DNA of 64,000 bases from Saccharopolyspora rosea (GCF_025643595.1 NZ_CP102826.1:2294001-2358000); one strand, 5' to 3'; shown: positions 18,679-27,845, numbered from the stretch's first letter. Numbers and translations: made by a program. Notes: generated by a model not told the origin, from the sequence alone.

Positions 18679-19206
18679 ATGGTCGATTCGCTACGCGCAC
18701 TGGCGTCGCTGCGGGCCACGCGGTGGTTCACCGACGAGGACGTGAGCGACGACGTGGTGCGGCAGGTGCTGGACGTCGCGCGGTGGACGGGGTCGGCGCG
18801 GAACCGCCAGCCCTGGCGCTTCCACACCATCCGGGACGCGGCGACCCGGGCGGAGCTGAGCGGCTGCGGCGCCTACGCGGTGCACCTGCGTTCCGCGCCG
18901 GTGGTGGTGCTGCTCGCGCTCGACCACGGCTGGGCGGACTCGGAGTTCGACGGCGGGCGGGTCGCGCAGAACATCATGCTCGCCGCGCACCTGCTCGGGC
19001 TCGGTTCCTGCCCGGTGACCTTCTTCCCGCAGGAGAACGTCGAGCGGGTCACCGCCATCGCCGGGTACTCGCACCCGTGGCAGGTCCGCACCGGCATCGC
19101 GCTGGGACACCCCGCGCCGCGACCGGCCGGAAGGTCGGCGATCCCGACCGGTCGGCACGCTCTGGACACCCTCTGGACCTCGGACGACGCTGGTCACCAG
19201 CGCTGA
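18679..19206 (+). CDS. Nitroreductase-family FMN oxidoreductase
   Basis: 175 residues. The N-terminal SLRATRWFTDEDVSDDVVRQVLDVARW and SARNRQPWRF match the FMN phosphate-binding start of the family. The middle DGGRVAQNIMLAAHLLGLGSCPV helix is the classic core, and the end IALGHPAPRP is typical. It probably reduces nitro- or quinone-type compounds with NAD(P)H as a homodimer. It is monocistronic and short for the family. Confidence 0.88.
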   Translation: MVDSLRALASLRATRWFTDEDVSDDVVRQVLDVARWTGSARNRQPWRFHTIRDAATRAELSGCGAYAVHLRSAPVVVLLALDHGWADSEFDGGRVAQNIMLAAHLLGLGSCPVTFFPQENVERVTAIAGYSHPWQVRTGIALGHPAPRPAGRSAIPTGRHALDTLWTSDDAGHQR

Positions 19207-19288
19207 GCCTGCTCGGTCGCCATGGCCCGGGTTCTGTGATCGGCCCCACATCCCGGTGCTGGCCGAACCGAGTGCGCAAGACACAGCC

Positions 19289-19327
19289 CGTCCGGCCCCG
19301 CCGAGGACAGCTCGCGGAGGCCGGACG
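19289..19327. terminator. 9-bp inverted repeat between convergent genes
   Basis: CGTCCGGCC and GGCCGGACG separated by 21 nt, between the nitroreductase stop (19206) and the DUF5997 stop (19341). The position fits a bidirectional terminator, though the loop is long and there is no T-tract. Confidence 0.4.
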
Positions 19328-19340
19328 AACCGGTTCCTCG

Positions 19341-19736
19341 TCAGGACTGCGGACGCTCGCGTTCGGCCTTCTTCTTCTCCTTGGCGCGGGCGGCCTCCTT
19401 GCGGACTTCCGCCTGGGTGGCGCGTTCCCGCTCCAGCCACTCGGGCATGTCCGCCTTGAGCGCGTTGATCTGCTCCGTGGTGAGCGGGTCGGTGATGCCG
19501 CCGCGTGCGAGGCCGCTGATGGAGACGCCCAGCCTCGCGGCGACCACCGGGCGGGGGTGCGGGCCGTTGCGGCGCAGTTCGCGCAGCCACTCGGGCGGGT
19601 CGGTCTGCAGCGCGTTCAACTCGTCGCGCGAGACGACACCCTCCCGGAACTCCGCGGGGGTGGCCTCCAGGTACACCCCCAGCTTCTTCGCCGCGGTCGC
19701 GGGCTTCATGGTCTGGGAGGTCTTGTGCGACGTCAT
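19341..19736 (-). CDS. DUF5997 family protein
   Basis: 131 residues. TMKPATAAKKLGVYLEATPAEF followed by VSRDELNALQ is the conserved core of this actinobacterial family (positions about 9-45). A second small domain contains ARLGVSISGLARGG, resembling a helix-turn-helix turn, and the tail is lysine/glutamate-rich. Start ATG at 19736. It is divergent, 61 bp, from a LysR-ligand-domain protein, a pairing I recall as recurrent in actinomycetes. Function is unknown; the fold suggests nucleic-acid binding. Confidence 0.8.
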   Translation of the reverse strand: MTSHKTSQTMKPATAAKKLGVYLEATPAEFREGVVSRDELNALQTDPPEWLRELRRNGPHPRPVVAARLGVSISGLARGGITDPLTTEQINALKADMPEWLERERATQAEVRKEAARAKEKKKAERERPQS

Positions 19737-19797
19737 GCCGTGCAGGGTACCGACCGCGTCGGCGCTACCTGCGACGACGCCCGGTAACGTGGGGGCC

Positions 19798-20556
19798 GTG
19801 ACTGGTCCGGACGAGTCCCCGTCGTTCACGCTCGCGCACGTGCCGGGAGTGACGCCCGACAAGTGGGTGCGCAAGTGGCGGGAGCGGGTGCCCGAGGTCC
19901 CGCTGGCCCTCGTGCACGTGTCGGCCGCCGACGCCGCCGACGTGGTGCGGGAGCGGGCCGCCGACGCGGTCCTGCTGCGGTTGCCGACGGACCGGACGGG
20001 GCTGCACGCCATCCCGCTGTACACCGAGACGACCGTGGTCGTGGTGCCGAAGGACCACGTGGTGACCGCGGTCGACGAGGTGTCCCCCGAGGACCTGGCC
20101 GACGACGTCGTGCTGCACCCCCTCGACGACACCCTCGACTGGGAACGGCCGCCCGGACGGCCGGCGATCGAGCGCCCGGCCACGACCGCGGCCGCGGTCG
20201 AGCTGGTCGCGGCCGGGGTCGGGCTGCTGGTGGTCCCGCAGTCGCTCGCCCGGCTGCACCACCGTCGGGACCTCACCTACCGCCCGATGACCGACGTCCC
20301 GCAGTCGCGGGTGGCGCTGTCCTGGTTGGAGGACGAGACCACCGATCTGATGGAGCAGTTCATCGGGATCGTCCGGGGACGGACTGTCAACAGCACGCGC
20401 GGGCGCCAACCGGCCCCGGCGCCGAAGCGCAAGCGTTTCGAGGACAAGACGACTGCCCGCAAGCCGACCGGCGGGACCCGGCAACGCGGCTCGGGTGCCC
20501 GCCGAGGAGGCGGGCGCCGGGGCGGCGGGCGCGGCGGGCCTCGCCGCCGTTCGTAG
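19798..20556 (+). CDS. LysR substrate-binding-domain protein lacking the DNA-binding domain
   Basis: 252 residues. The protein opens directly in a periplasmic-binding-like fold: PGVTPDKWVRKW, then IPLYTETTVVVVPKDH (the LysR hinge strand) and VAAGVGLLVVPQSLARL. The usual N-terminal winged helix is missing and no upstream sequence encodes it. The C-terminus from about residue 205 is basic and Arg/Gly-rich, ending GGGRGGPRRRS. Its divergent neighbour DUF5997 may supply the DNA-binding function (inference). Confidence 0.8.
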   Translation: MTGPDESPSFTLAHVPGVTPDKWVRKWRERVPEVPLALVHVSAADAADVVRERAADAVLLRLPTDRTGLHAIPLYTETTVVVVPKDHVVTAVDEVSPEDLADDVVLHPLDDTLDWERPPGRPAIERPATTAAAVELVAAGVGLLVVPQSLARLHHRRDLTYRPMTDVPQSRVALSWLEDETTDLMEQFIGIVRGRTVNSTRGRQPAPAPKRKRFEDKTTARKPTGGTRQRGSGARRGGGRRGGGRGGPRRRS

Positions 20557-20837
20557 CGGTCGCGGTCGAGCGGCCCGAGTCCAGAAGCGACGAACTCTCC
20601 GGGGACGACGCCCGTCCCGATCGGACGGTCAGCGGCCTCAGTGGACTGATCTCCGCTTGCGCACCGACGGCGACCGCCCGCCCGGAATTGGCCGCGGAAA
20701 TAGTCCTGACCAGCGCGAACAATGTGCAATGTGCGCGGACATCGGTCGGACACCGCCGAATGCTTGAACCCGCCGATCCCGCGCTGCCAGGCTCGCCGAC
20801 GAATCCAACCCGGACAGGAAAGGAACGGCGCATCAGC

Positions 20838-21281
20838 ATGTCAGCGAACAGGGCGAGCAGCGTGTCCCGGCGCGGTCGGATGGGGGCGATGGGCGCGGCC
20901 GTCGCGTTGGCGGCGCTGTCGGCGGGCGTGCTGCCCGCGACCGCGGACGCCGCGGTCCACACGATGTCCACGTGCAACGGGTCGGCGTCCGGCTTCGTGG
21001 CCAAGTGGGGCCCGGCGTCCAAGCAGTGCTCCTACACCAGCCCGGCCAGCGGCTGGAAGGGCAAGCTGCGGATCGACTGGAGCGCGCAGTCGGGCACGAA
21101 CCAGTACGGCTGCGTGGAGGCGCGGATGAGCAAGGCCAAGAACCCGGACAAGTGGCAGGGCCTGGGGTGCGGGTCCTCCGGCAGCGGCGTCATCGCGTGG
21201 CCGGCCAACACCGCGTCCATGGTCGAGGTCCGCGCGAAGTCGTTGAACAGCGGCATCATCAACGTCGATTACTCGATCTGA
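20838..21281 (+). CDS. Small secreted protein, four cysteines
   Basis: 147 residues. A Sec signal peptide (about 1-38) has a basic start, a hydrophobic stretch AAVALAALSAGVL and probable cleavage at ADAA-V. The mature part is about 109 residues with four Cys (in STCNGS, KQCSY, YGCVEA, GLGCGS), enough for two disulfides, and many Trp/Lys. No recognised family. A purine-rich AGGAAAGG lies 5' of the ATG at 20838, somewhat far away. Confidence 0.75.
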   Translation: MSANRASSVSRRGRMGAMGAAVALAALSAGVLPATADAAVHTMSTCNGSASGFVAKWGPASKQCSYTSPASGWKGKLRIDWSAQSGTNQYGCVEARMSKAKNPDKWQGLGCGSSGSGVIAWPANTASMVEVRAKSLNSGIINVDYSI

Positions 21282-21345
21282 TCCGCTCGACCCCCACCGC
21301 GCGCCCCGTGGACGGCAGCCTCGCCGGTCACGGGGCCGGTGCCGG

Positions 21346-22251
21346 TCAGCGACCGGGCGCCGGTCCGTCGGTCACGGTGACGTCGAAGTAGATCCCGCTG
21401 TACTGCGGGAGGAACAGCCGGCCCTGGGCGTCGACCATCTTCCAGAACACCCGGCAGGTCCCCGGCGCCCCCGGGGCCTGGGCGGGCACGCTCACCAGCA
21501 CGCTCGCCCCCGGCGCGGTGTCCGGGATGGGCACCCGCGAGGCGGTGTGGCAGACGTCCAGACCGTCCAACGGGGGCTGGCGCTGGAGGAAACGCCCGTG
21601 CCAGGCGACCGTGCCGGTGTTGGTGAGCCGCCAGGTCTTGGTGAACCGCTGGTTCACCGCCACCGCGCTGCCGTCCGGGTAGGTGACGTCGTCGTCCAGG
21701 CGGGAGGCGTCGCCGGGCAGGGGTGGCGACTGCTGCGATGCGGTCCCGTTCCGGGAGTTCCCGCCGCCCAGGTAGTCGTGGGCCACCAGCGCGACCAGCG
21801 CGACGACGGCGGCCGCCGCGACCAGCAGCGGCCAGTACCGCGCGGTGCGGGAGACCTCCGGAGCGGGTGCCCTGTCCGGAAGCGTCTTCGTCGGCTCGTC
21901 GTCGCACCGCCCGGATTCCTCGGCCGCGCGGGCGGATTCCCAGCGGGCCCGCCAGACGTCCCTGGTCTCCTGCTGGTCCCGTCCGAGCCCGGTCACCGCC
22001 AAGGACCGGACGAACTCCCAGGTGGTCTCCCAACTCGGCAGCACGTCGCCGCGCGCGGCCGCCGACAGCGCCGACTTCGACGCCATCGCGCCGAATTCGA
22101 CGCGCATCCGGTCGTAGGAGGGGTCGCCGGCCGACTCCTTCAGCGTCAGCAGGGCGTGCGCGAACGCGGCGACGGGGCCGTCGTCCGGATCAGGTCGGCG
22201 CGCCCTGCGACCTCGCTTGCGCGGCTGGTCAACCTCGTGCTCGATCGTCAT
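21346..22251 (-). CDS. Membrane-anchored HTH protein with NBR1-like Ig domain
   Basis: 301 residues. Residues about 20-110 form an XRE-like helical region of the actinobacterial type with SKSALSAAARGDVLPSWETTWEFV. One TM segment follows (about 147-167, WPLLVAAAAVVALVALV). The outer part (about 195-295) contains the tryptophan-spaced beta pattern FTKTWRLTNTGTVAW ... FWKMVDAQGR of NBR1 central (FW/Ig-like) domains. ATG at 22251 with GGGGGA. A trans-envelope sensor or scaffold role is an inference. Confidence 0.8.
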   Translation of the reverse strand: MTIEHEVDQPRKRGRRARRPDPDDGPVAAFAHALLTLKESAGDPSYDRMRVEFGAMASKSALSAAARGDVLPSWETTWEFVRSLAVTGLGRDQQETRDVWRARWESARAAEESGRCDDEPTKTLPDRAPAPEVSRTARYWPLLVAAAAVVALVALVAHDYLGGGNSRNGTASQQSPPLPGDASRLDDDVTYPDGSAVAVNQRFTKTWRLTNTGTVAWHGRFLQRQPPLDGLDVCHTASRVPIPDTAPGASVLVSVPAQAPGAPGTCRVFWKMVDAQGRLFLPQYSGIYFDVTVTDGPAPGR

Positions 22252-22376
22252 CGAATCCCCCGAGTCCACGGCCGCGGGCACAGCCGACGAACGGCCCACG
22301 GTCCGCTGCCGACCTTATCGCCGACCGCCCGGGGCCGTCGGCCGGAACTCGGGATCCGGTGGTCCGCCCAGCGCGG

Positions 22377-22610
22377 TCAGGAGTCCGGGAATCCGCTGTG
22401 GACGGCGAGGATCGCGAGGCGGACCCGGTCGGTGGCTCGCAGCGCGATCCGGCACCACGAGCTGTCGGCAACGGCGGCCCACGAGTCCACGACGGTCATG
22501 TCGAGGTCCTCGACGGGCTCCGGCGCTTCCTGCCGCGCCGGCTCGTCAGCTGCGCGAACGGCCCGACGTCCCGGACCGCGGACGTCTCTTGACTCCCGCT
22601 GATCGGCCAC
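22377..22610 (-). CDS. Hypothetical small protein
   Basis: A 77-residue frame from a GTG at 22610, or 40 residues from the ATG at 22499. The C-terminal half (TVVDSWAAVADSSWC, RIALRATDRVRLAI) is protein-like; the N-terminal half is Arg/Glu-rich and less convincing. No family recognised and no clear ribosome binding site. It lies between the HTH-NBR1 gene and the DUF3311 gene. Confidence 0.35.
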   Translation of the reverse strand: MADQRESRDVRGPGRRAVRAADEPARQEAPEPVEDLDMTVVDSWAAVADSSWCRIALRATDRVRLAILAVHSGFPDS

Positions 22611-22709
22611 TGGATAGTACGCAGACGTTGGGCGGACGTGTCCGCGGTCACCTGTCCAGCCTGGGCAGGCCGGTCGAGCACTGTGGACACCGAATTCCGG
22701 GGAGTGCGG

Positions 22710-22955
22710 ATGAGCGAACACGACGGCGAGGGGCGCGTGCCGGCGCGGGGGCGCGGCAAGGTGCTCCGGTTCGTGCTGGCGTGCCTGCCGTGGGTCGGGA
22801 TGCTCGGCTGCGCGCCGCTGGCCGACCGGGTGCGTCCGTTCGTCCTCGGCATGCCGTTCCTGCTGTTCTGGGTGCTCGCGTGGGTCGTGCTGACGTCGGT
22901 CTGCATGGCGGTCGTGTACTGGAGCGACCCGGCGAACCGGGAGGAGCGGCGATGA
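22710..22955 (+). CDS. DUF3311 family small membrane protein
   Basis: 81 residues with two TM helices (about 19-38 and 46-68) separated by a short ADRVRP loop; the ending VYWSDPANREERR is typical of the family. Such proteins regularly precede a sodium:solute symporter and are thought to be an accessory subunit, as YhdT is to PanF. The stop overlaps the symporter start (ATGA). Confidence 0.88.
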   Translation: MSEHDGEGRVPARGRGKVLRFVLACLPWVGMLGCAPLADRVRPFVLGMPFLLFWVLAWVVLTSVCMAVVYWSDPANREERR

Positions 22956-24424
22956 ACGCGGCGTTGCCGGTACTCGGGTTCTTCCTCGTGGTGGGGCTGG
23001 CGCTGGGCGTGCGGGCGCGCCGCGGCAAGGAGATGGACCTGGAGCAGTGGAGCGTGGGCGGCCGGAAGTTCGGCGCTCTGCTGGTGTTCCTGCTGCTCGC
23101 CGGGGAGATCTACACGACGTTCACCTTCCTCGGGGCCAGCGGCTACGCCTACAGCCACGGCGGGGCGGCGTACTACATCCTGTGCTACGGCGCCCTGGCC
23201 TACGTGATGTCCTACTGGCTGGCCCCGGCGATCTGGCGCTACGCCAAGGCCGAAGGGCTGGTGTCGCAATCGGACTGGTTCGTCCGCAAGTACGACAGCC
23301 GCGGCCTGGGCGTGCTGGTGTCGCTCATCGGCGTCATCGCGATGGTCCCGTACCTGCAACTCCAGCTGACCGGGCTGGGGATCATCGTGGAGCAGACCTC
23401 GTACGGGTCGATCTCGCGGCCGGTGGCGATCTGGATCGGCGCGCTCGTGCTCGGCGGCTACGTCATGGTCTCCGGCATCCACGCCGCGGCCTGGAACGCC
23501 GTGGTCAAGGACGTCCTGGTGCTCGTTGTCGTCGTCGCGATCGGGCTGTACCTGCCGCTGCACTACTTCGGCGGCTTCACCGCCGTGTTCGAGGCGGTCG
23601 ACCACGCCCGCCCGGGATTCCTCGCCCTGGGCGAACCCTCGCACGACACCGGGTGGTTCGTCACCTCGATCCTGTTGTCGGCGCTGGGTTTCTTCATGTG
23701 GCCGCACTACTTCGGCGCCGTCTACGCCGCCAAGGACGAGCGGTCGTTCCGCCGCAACGCCGCGTTCCTCCCGCTGTACCAACTGGTCCTGCTGTTCGTG
23801 ATCCTCTCCGGCCTGGTCGCCGTGCTGGTGGTCCCCGGGCTCGCGGACGGCGACATGTCGCTGCTGGCGATCACCCGGCGGACGTTCCCGCCCGCGGTGA
23901 CCGGACTGGTGGGCGCGGCCGGGATGTTCTGCGCGCTCGTGCCGGGAGCGATGCTGCTGACCTCCAGCGCCACGGTGATCGCCAAGAACCTGCTCCAGGA
24001 ACTCGTCCCGGCCGTCACCGAGGACCGCGTCCCACGGCTGGCCAGGCTGCTGGTCCCGGTGCTCACCGCCGTCGCGCTCTACCTGACGTTCAACGGCGGC
24101 GCGGCGATCGTGAACCTGCTGCTGCTCGGGTACGCCTTCGTCACGCAACTGTTCCCGTCGCTGATCGCCAGCTTGCTGCGCCGCAATCCGATCACCAAGT
24201 GGGGCGCGGGCGCGGGGATGCTGGTGGGCACCGTCGTGGTCAGCTGGCTGACCCTGGGGGAGGTCGGCATCGGCGATCTGCTGCCGTTCCTGCCGTCCGG
24301 CCTGCACCACCTCAACGTCGGCATCGTGGCCCTCGTCGCGAACATCGCGGTCTGCCTGGTCGTCTCGGCGTTCACCCGCACGTCGGTGCGAGTGCGCCCC
24401 GAAGGCGAGACCGCGCGGGCCTGA
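22952..24424 (+). CDS. Sodium:solute symporter (SSS family)
   Basis: 490 residues, about 13 TM helices. Landmarks: VGGRKFGALLVFLLLAGEIYTTFTFLGASG near the start (positions 23053-23142), WPHYFGAVYAAKD in the middle, and ALVPGAMLLTSSATVIAKNLLQ in the family's conserved TM8-9 area. It imports an organic solute with Na+; the substrate cannot be read from sequence. Coupled to the DUF3311 partner. Confidence 0.92.
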   Translation: MNAALPVLGFFLVVGLALGVRARRGKEMDLEQWSVGGRKFGALLVFLLLAGEIYTTFTFLGASGYAYSHGGAAYYILCYGALAYVMSYWLAPAIWRYAKAEGLVSQSDWFVRKYDSRGLGVLVSLIGVIAMVPYLQLQLTGLGIIVEQTSYGSISRPVAIWIGALVLGGYVMVSGIHAAAWNAVVKDVLVLVVVVAIGLYLPLHYFGGFTAVFEAVDHARPGFLALGEPSHDTGWFVTSILLSALGFFMWPHYFGAVYAAKDERSFRRNAAFLPLYQLVLLFVILSGLVAVLVVPGLADGDMSLLAITRRTFPPAVTGLVGAAGMFCALVPGAMLLTSSATVIAKNLLQELVPAVTEDRVPRLARLLVPVLTAVALYLTFNGGAAIVNLLLLGYAFVTQLFPSLIASLLRRNPITKWGAGAGMLVGTVVVSWLTLGEVGIGDLLPFLPSGLHHLNVGIVALVANIAVCLVVSAFTRTSVRVRPEGETARA

Positions 24425-24548
24425 GCCGTCCCGGTCCGTCGTCCCGACACCCCTGAGCCGCTGCCCCGTTCGGGCCGATCTCGTTCGGGGCCAACGTCTT
24501 TCGCGCACATCACTCGGATGCGGGATGGCGGTTCCGCGCGCCGTCTGC

Positions 24549-24574
24549 AACGTTAGCGTTGTTAACTAATTAAC
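24549..24574 (+). promoter_or_regulatory. Tandem palindromes in an AT-rich asnB promoter
   Basis: AACG-TTAG-CGTT (24549-24560) abuts GTTAA-CTAA-TTAAC (24561-24574), 13 bp upstream of the annotated asnB start. The stretch is strikingly AT-rich for this genome. Arms this close to the start suggest a repressor operator or promoter core. Confidence 0.5.
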
Positions 24575-24587
24575 ATGACGTAATGGG

Positions 24588-26429
24588 GTGGTCACGATCT
24601 GCGGTATCACGGGGTGGGTCTCCTTCCGGCGCGACCTGTCCGCCCAGCAGCCCGTCCTGGACGCGATGACCGAGACGATGTCCTGCCGCGGCCCGGACGC
24701 GGTCGGTACCTGGACGGCGCAGCACGCCGCGCTGGGGCATCGCCGGCTCGCGGTCATCGATCTGCCCGGCGGCGCCCAACCGATGTCGATCGACACAGCG
24801 GACGGCGCGGTCGCGATGGTCTACTCCGGCGAGGCGTACAACTTCGTCGAGCTGCGCACCGAGCTGCGGTCGCGGGGTCACGTGTTCCACACCGATTCGG
24901 ACACCGAAGTCGTGCTGCGCGGCTACCTGGAATGGGGCAGTGCGCTGGTCGACCGGCTGAACGGGATGTACGCGTTCGCCATCTGGGACGCCAGGACCGA
25001 ACAGCTGGTCATGGTCCGCGACCGGATGGGCATCAAGCCGTTCTACTACTTCGAGACCGAAGACGGGGTGCTGTTCGGGTCCGAACCCAAGGCGATCCTG
25101 GCCAACCCGCTCGTCGAGGGCGTGGTGACGCTCGACGGGTTGCGCGAGGTGTTCGCGGGCGTCAAAACGCCCGGTGCGGCGATCTGGCGGGGCATGCGCG
25201 AGCTGCGCCCGGGTCACGTCGCCGTGGTGGACCGCAACGGGCTGCGCGAACAGGCGTACTGGGCGCTGGAGGTCTCCGAGCACACCGACTCGCAGGAGGA
25301 CACCGTCGCGCACGTGCGGGAGCTGCTCGACGACATCATCGCCCGGCAGCTGGTCGCGGACGTGCCGCGGTGCACCCTGCTCTCCGGCGGGCTCGATTCC
25401 TCCGCCATGACCGCGATCGCCGCCGGGCAGCTCGCCGAGCAGGGCGAGCAGGTGCGCAGCTTCGCGGTCGATTTCCCGAACCAGGCGGAGAACTTCCGGG
25501 CCGAGGAGATCGCTCCCACCCAGGACACGCCGTACGTGCACGCGGTCGCCGAGCACGTGCGCAGCGAGCACTCGGACATCGTGCTGGACGGCGCGGCGAT
25601 GGCCGATCCGGAGGTGCGCCGCGCCGCGGTCGGAGCGCGCGATTTCCCCGTCGGACTGGGGGATCGGGACAACTCGCTGTACCTGCTGTTCAAGGCGATC
25701 CGCGAGCACTCCACGGTGGCGCTGTCCGGTGAGTCGGCCGACGAGGTCTTCGGCGGGTACCCGTGGTTCCACGACGACCGGCAGCGCAACGCCGAGACGT
25801 TCCCGTGGCTGGCCAACCAGAACTCGCCGATCAACGCGACCGGCCTGCTCGGCGACGAGTTCGCCGCACGGCTGGACCTGCCGAACTTCGTGCGGGACAA
25901 CTACCGGGCCGCGCTCGCCGAAGTTCCGCACAAGGACACCGAAACCGGGCTGGAGCGGCGGATGCGCGAGGTCTGCTACCTGCACCTGTCCCGGATGGTG
26001 CAGACCCTGCTGGACCGCAAGGACCGGATGAGCATGGCGGTCGGCCTGGAGGTGCGGGTGCCGTTCTGCGACCACCGCCTCGTGCAGTACGTGTTCAACA
26101 CCCCCTGGGCGCTGAAGACCTACGACGGCCGGGAGAAGTCGCTGCTGCGCGGCGCCACCCGCGACACCCTGCCCGCCTCGGTCGCCGACCGGAAGAAGAG
26201 CGGCTACCCGGGTAGCTTCGACCCGAACTACCTGGCGGAGATCCAACGGCAGACCCGGGAACTGCTCGACACCGGGCATCCCATGTTCGACCTCTACGAC
26301 CCGGCGAAGGTGCGCGCGGCGGCCACCGCCAGCGCCGCGGAGATCAGCACGGTGCAGCGCTCCGGCCTGGAACGCGCACTCGACCTCGCGGCCTGGTTCG
26401 ACCTCCGCAACCCGACGCTGAAGATCTGA
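24588..26429 (+). CDS. asnB: Asparagine synthase (glutamine-hydrolysing)
   Basis: About 613 residues. N-terminal class II glutaminase domain with CGITGW as the Ntn nucleophile region, then RGPDA-type and GEAYNF motifs. The C-terminal synthetase domain has the PP-loop SGGLDSSAM, SGESADEVFGGYPWF and KSGYPGSFDP. It makes asparagine from aspartate, glutamine and ATP. The catalytic Cys should be residue 2, but here it is residue 5 after a GTG start (24588). An ATC at 24597 directly before Cys has a better-spaced GGGGTGG, so a non-canonical start or a short propeptide is possible. Confidence 0.9.
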   Translation: MVTICGITGWVSFRRDLSAQQPVLDAMTETMSCRGPDAVGTWTAQHAALGHRRLAVIDLPGGAQPMSIDTADGAVAMVYSGEAYNFVELRTELRSRGHVFHTDSDTEVVLRGYLEWGSALVDRLNGMYAFAIWDARTEQLVMVRDRMGIKPFYYFETEDGVLFGSEPKAILANPLVEGVVTLDGLREVFAGVKTPGAAIWRGMRELRPGHVAVVDRNGLREQAYWALEVSEHTDSQEDTVAHVRELLDDIIARQLVADVPRCTLLSGGLDSSAMTAIAAGQLAEQGEQVRSFAVDFPNQAENFRAEEIAPTQDTPYVHAVAEHVRSEHSDIVLDGAAMADPEVRRAAVGARDFPVGLGDRDNSLYLLFKAIREHSTVALSGESADEVFGGYPWFHDDRQRNAETFPWLANQNSPINATGLLGDEFAARLDLPNFVRDNYRAALAEVPHKDTETGLERRMREVCYLHLSRMVQTLLDRKDRMSMAVGLEVRVPFCDHRLVQYVFNTPWALKTYDGREKSLLRGATRDTLPASVADRKKSGYPGSFDPNYLAEIQRQTRELLDTGHPMFDLYDPAKVRAAATASAAEISTVQRSGLERALDLAAWFDLRNPTLKI

Positions 26430-26624
26430 CCGCTGGGAGGGAGTCGGAGCCAGCCGGGCTGCCGCTAGGCCGAACGGGCGTACCGCGGCAGCTCCGGGGC
26501 GCCCGATTCCTCGTCACCTGACCGGGAGATCGCTACGCTCGGCGGTAGCTTCTTTCGCGTGTGCCCCCGGCTGCTGGGCCGGGGGTTTCGCGAAGAGGCC
26601 CCTTCCGCGAAGAGGTGATCCGTC

Positions 26625-27845
26625 GTGACGGACGAGCTTGCAGGCAAGACCATCGGCGAACGCATCCAGATCATCCGGGAGCGGCGCGGCAAGTCACGGC
26701 CGGTCGTCGCCGGGCTTGTCGGCAGGTCTGCCGAATGGCTCAAGGCAGTCGAGAAAGGCAGGCTGCACCCGCCACGCTGGGAAAAACTCGTGCAGCTCGC
26801 CGATGCGCTAGGCGTGCAGGACTTGAGCGAACTGACCGGCGAGAAGCCGCCGACGACGATCGTCGGCCGGGGCTCGCACGAGGTGGTTCCGGCCATGCGC
26901 GAGGCGATCGAGGAGACGATGCTCAGCGTCTCACCCGAACCGCGCCCGGACCCGGCGGAGCTGCACCGACGCACCGCCGATGCGTGGGCGCTCTGGCACT
27001 CGTCGCCGACTCCGCGCAAGTCCGTCGGCGCGGTCCTGCCGCAGATCATCCGGGATGCCCGGCGGGCAACCCGCGTTCTCGATGGCGACGAGCGCCGACA
27101 GGCGCACGCCGCGCTGTCGGCCGCGTACGCCTTGGCGGAACAGGTGCTCGCGTGGGTGTCCGATTCGGCACTGTTGTGGTTGTCGGCGGATCGCTGCATG
27201 GCGTCGGCTGAACAAGCCGACGACCCTGCCGCGTTGGCCGGGGCCGCGTGGGTGGTCGGCAACGTGTGGCGAGCCACCGGACGTGAAGACGACGCGTACC
27301 GCCTGGTCACCGACGCGGCCGGGCTCCTGGAGCCGTACTTGGACAGCGACGGCGACGGCGTCCGGGCGTTGTGGGGCTCGTGTCGGCTGCACGCGGCGAT
27401 CACCGCGGCCCGCATGGGCAGGGAGGGCGACGCCCTGCGGAACCTGGACCAGGCGGACGACATGGCCGGGCGGTTGCCCGGTGGGTACGCACACCCGTGG
27501 ACGCTGTTCGGTCGCGCCAACGCCGACCTGACCGGGGTGTCCGTCCACGTCGACCTGCGCAAGTCCGGCCGGGCAATCGATGCGGCCGAGCAGATCGACC
27601 CCGATTCAGTGCCCTCAGTGGACCGTCGGGCTCGGTTGTGGCTGGAGACGGCGCGGGCGTATCACCAGCGCAAGGACTACCCGGCGACACTGCACGTGTT
27701 GCAGCGGGCGACGAAGATCTCCGAAGAATCCATGCGCTGCCACCCGCTTTCGCGGGGCATCGCCGGAGATCTGGTGACCTCCGGCGGGCGCATGGTGCAG
27801 TCGGAGGCGCGGGGACTCGCTCGCCAGCTCGGGCTGACCGTGTAG
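26625..27845 (+). CDS. XRE-family regulator with TPR-like helical domain
   Basis: 406 residues. The XRE helix-turn-helix spans about 9-66 (GERIQIIRERRGKSRPVVAGLVGRS). The remainder is helical repeats (ALSAAYALAEQVLAW, AAWVVGNVWRATG, AITAARMGREGDAL, ETARAYHQRKDYPATL), the actinobacterial layout of DNA-binding regulators controlled by a bound peptide or partner. GTG start with AGAGGTGATC upstream. It heads a set with a small membrane protein and a Cys-containing protein; a 23-bp inverted repeat follows its stop. Confidence 0.88.
   Translation: MTDELAGKTIGERIQIIRERRGKSRPVVAGLVGRSAEWLKAVEKGRLHPPRWEKLVQLADALGVQDLSELTGEKPPTTIVGRGSHEVVPAMREAIEETMLSVSPEPRPDPAELHRRTADAWALWHSSPTPRKSVGAVLPQIIRDARRATRVLDGDERRQAHAALSAAYALAEQVLAWVSDSALLWLSADRCMASAEQADDPAALAGAAWVVGNVWRATGREDDAYRLVTDAAGLLEPYLDSDGDGVRALWGSCRLHAAITAARMGREGDALRNLDQADDMAGRLPGGYAHPWTLFGRANADLTGVSVHVDLRKSGRAIDAAEQIDPDSVPSVDRRARLWLETARAYHQRKDYPATLHVLQRATKISEESMRCHPLSRGIAGDLVTSGGRMVQSEARGLARQLGLTV

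Noticed and set aside
22496..24550. 684-codon minus-strand ORF opposite the symporter
   Set aside because: Low-complexity Gln/Arg/His frame complementary to a well-supported membrane transporter.
24549..24583. AT-rich segment as a sign of phage or IS insertion
   Set aside because: Only tens of bases, made of palindromes directly upstream of asnB; no recombinase or duplicated flank.
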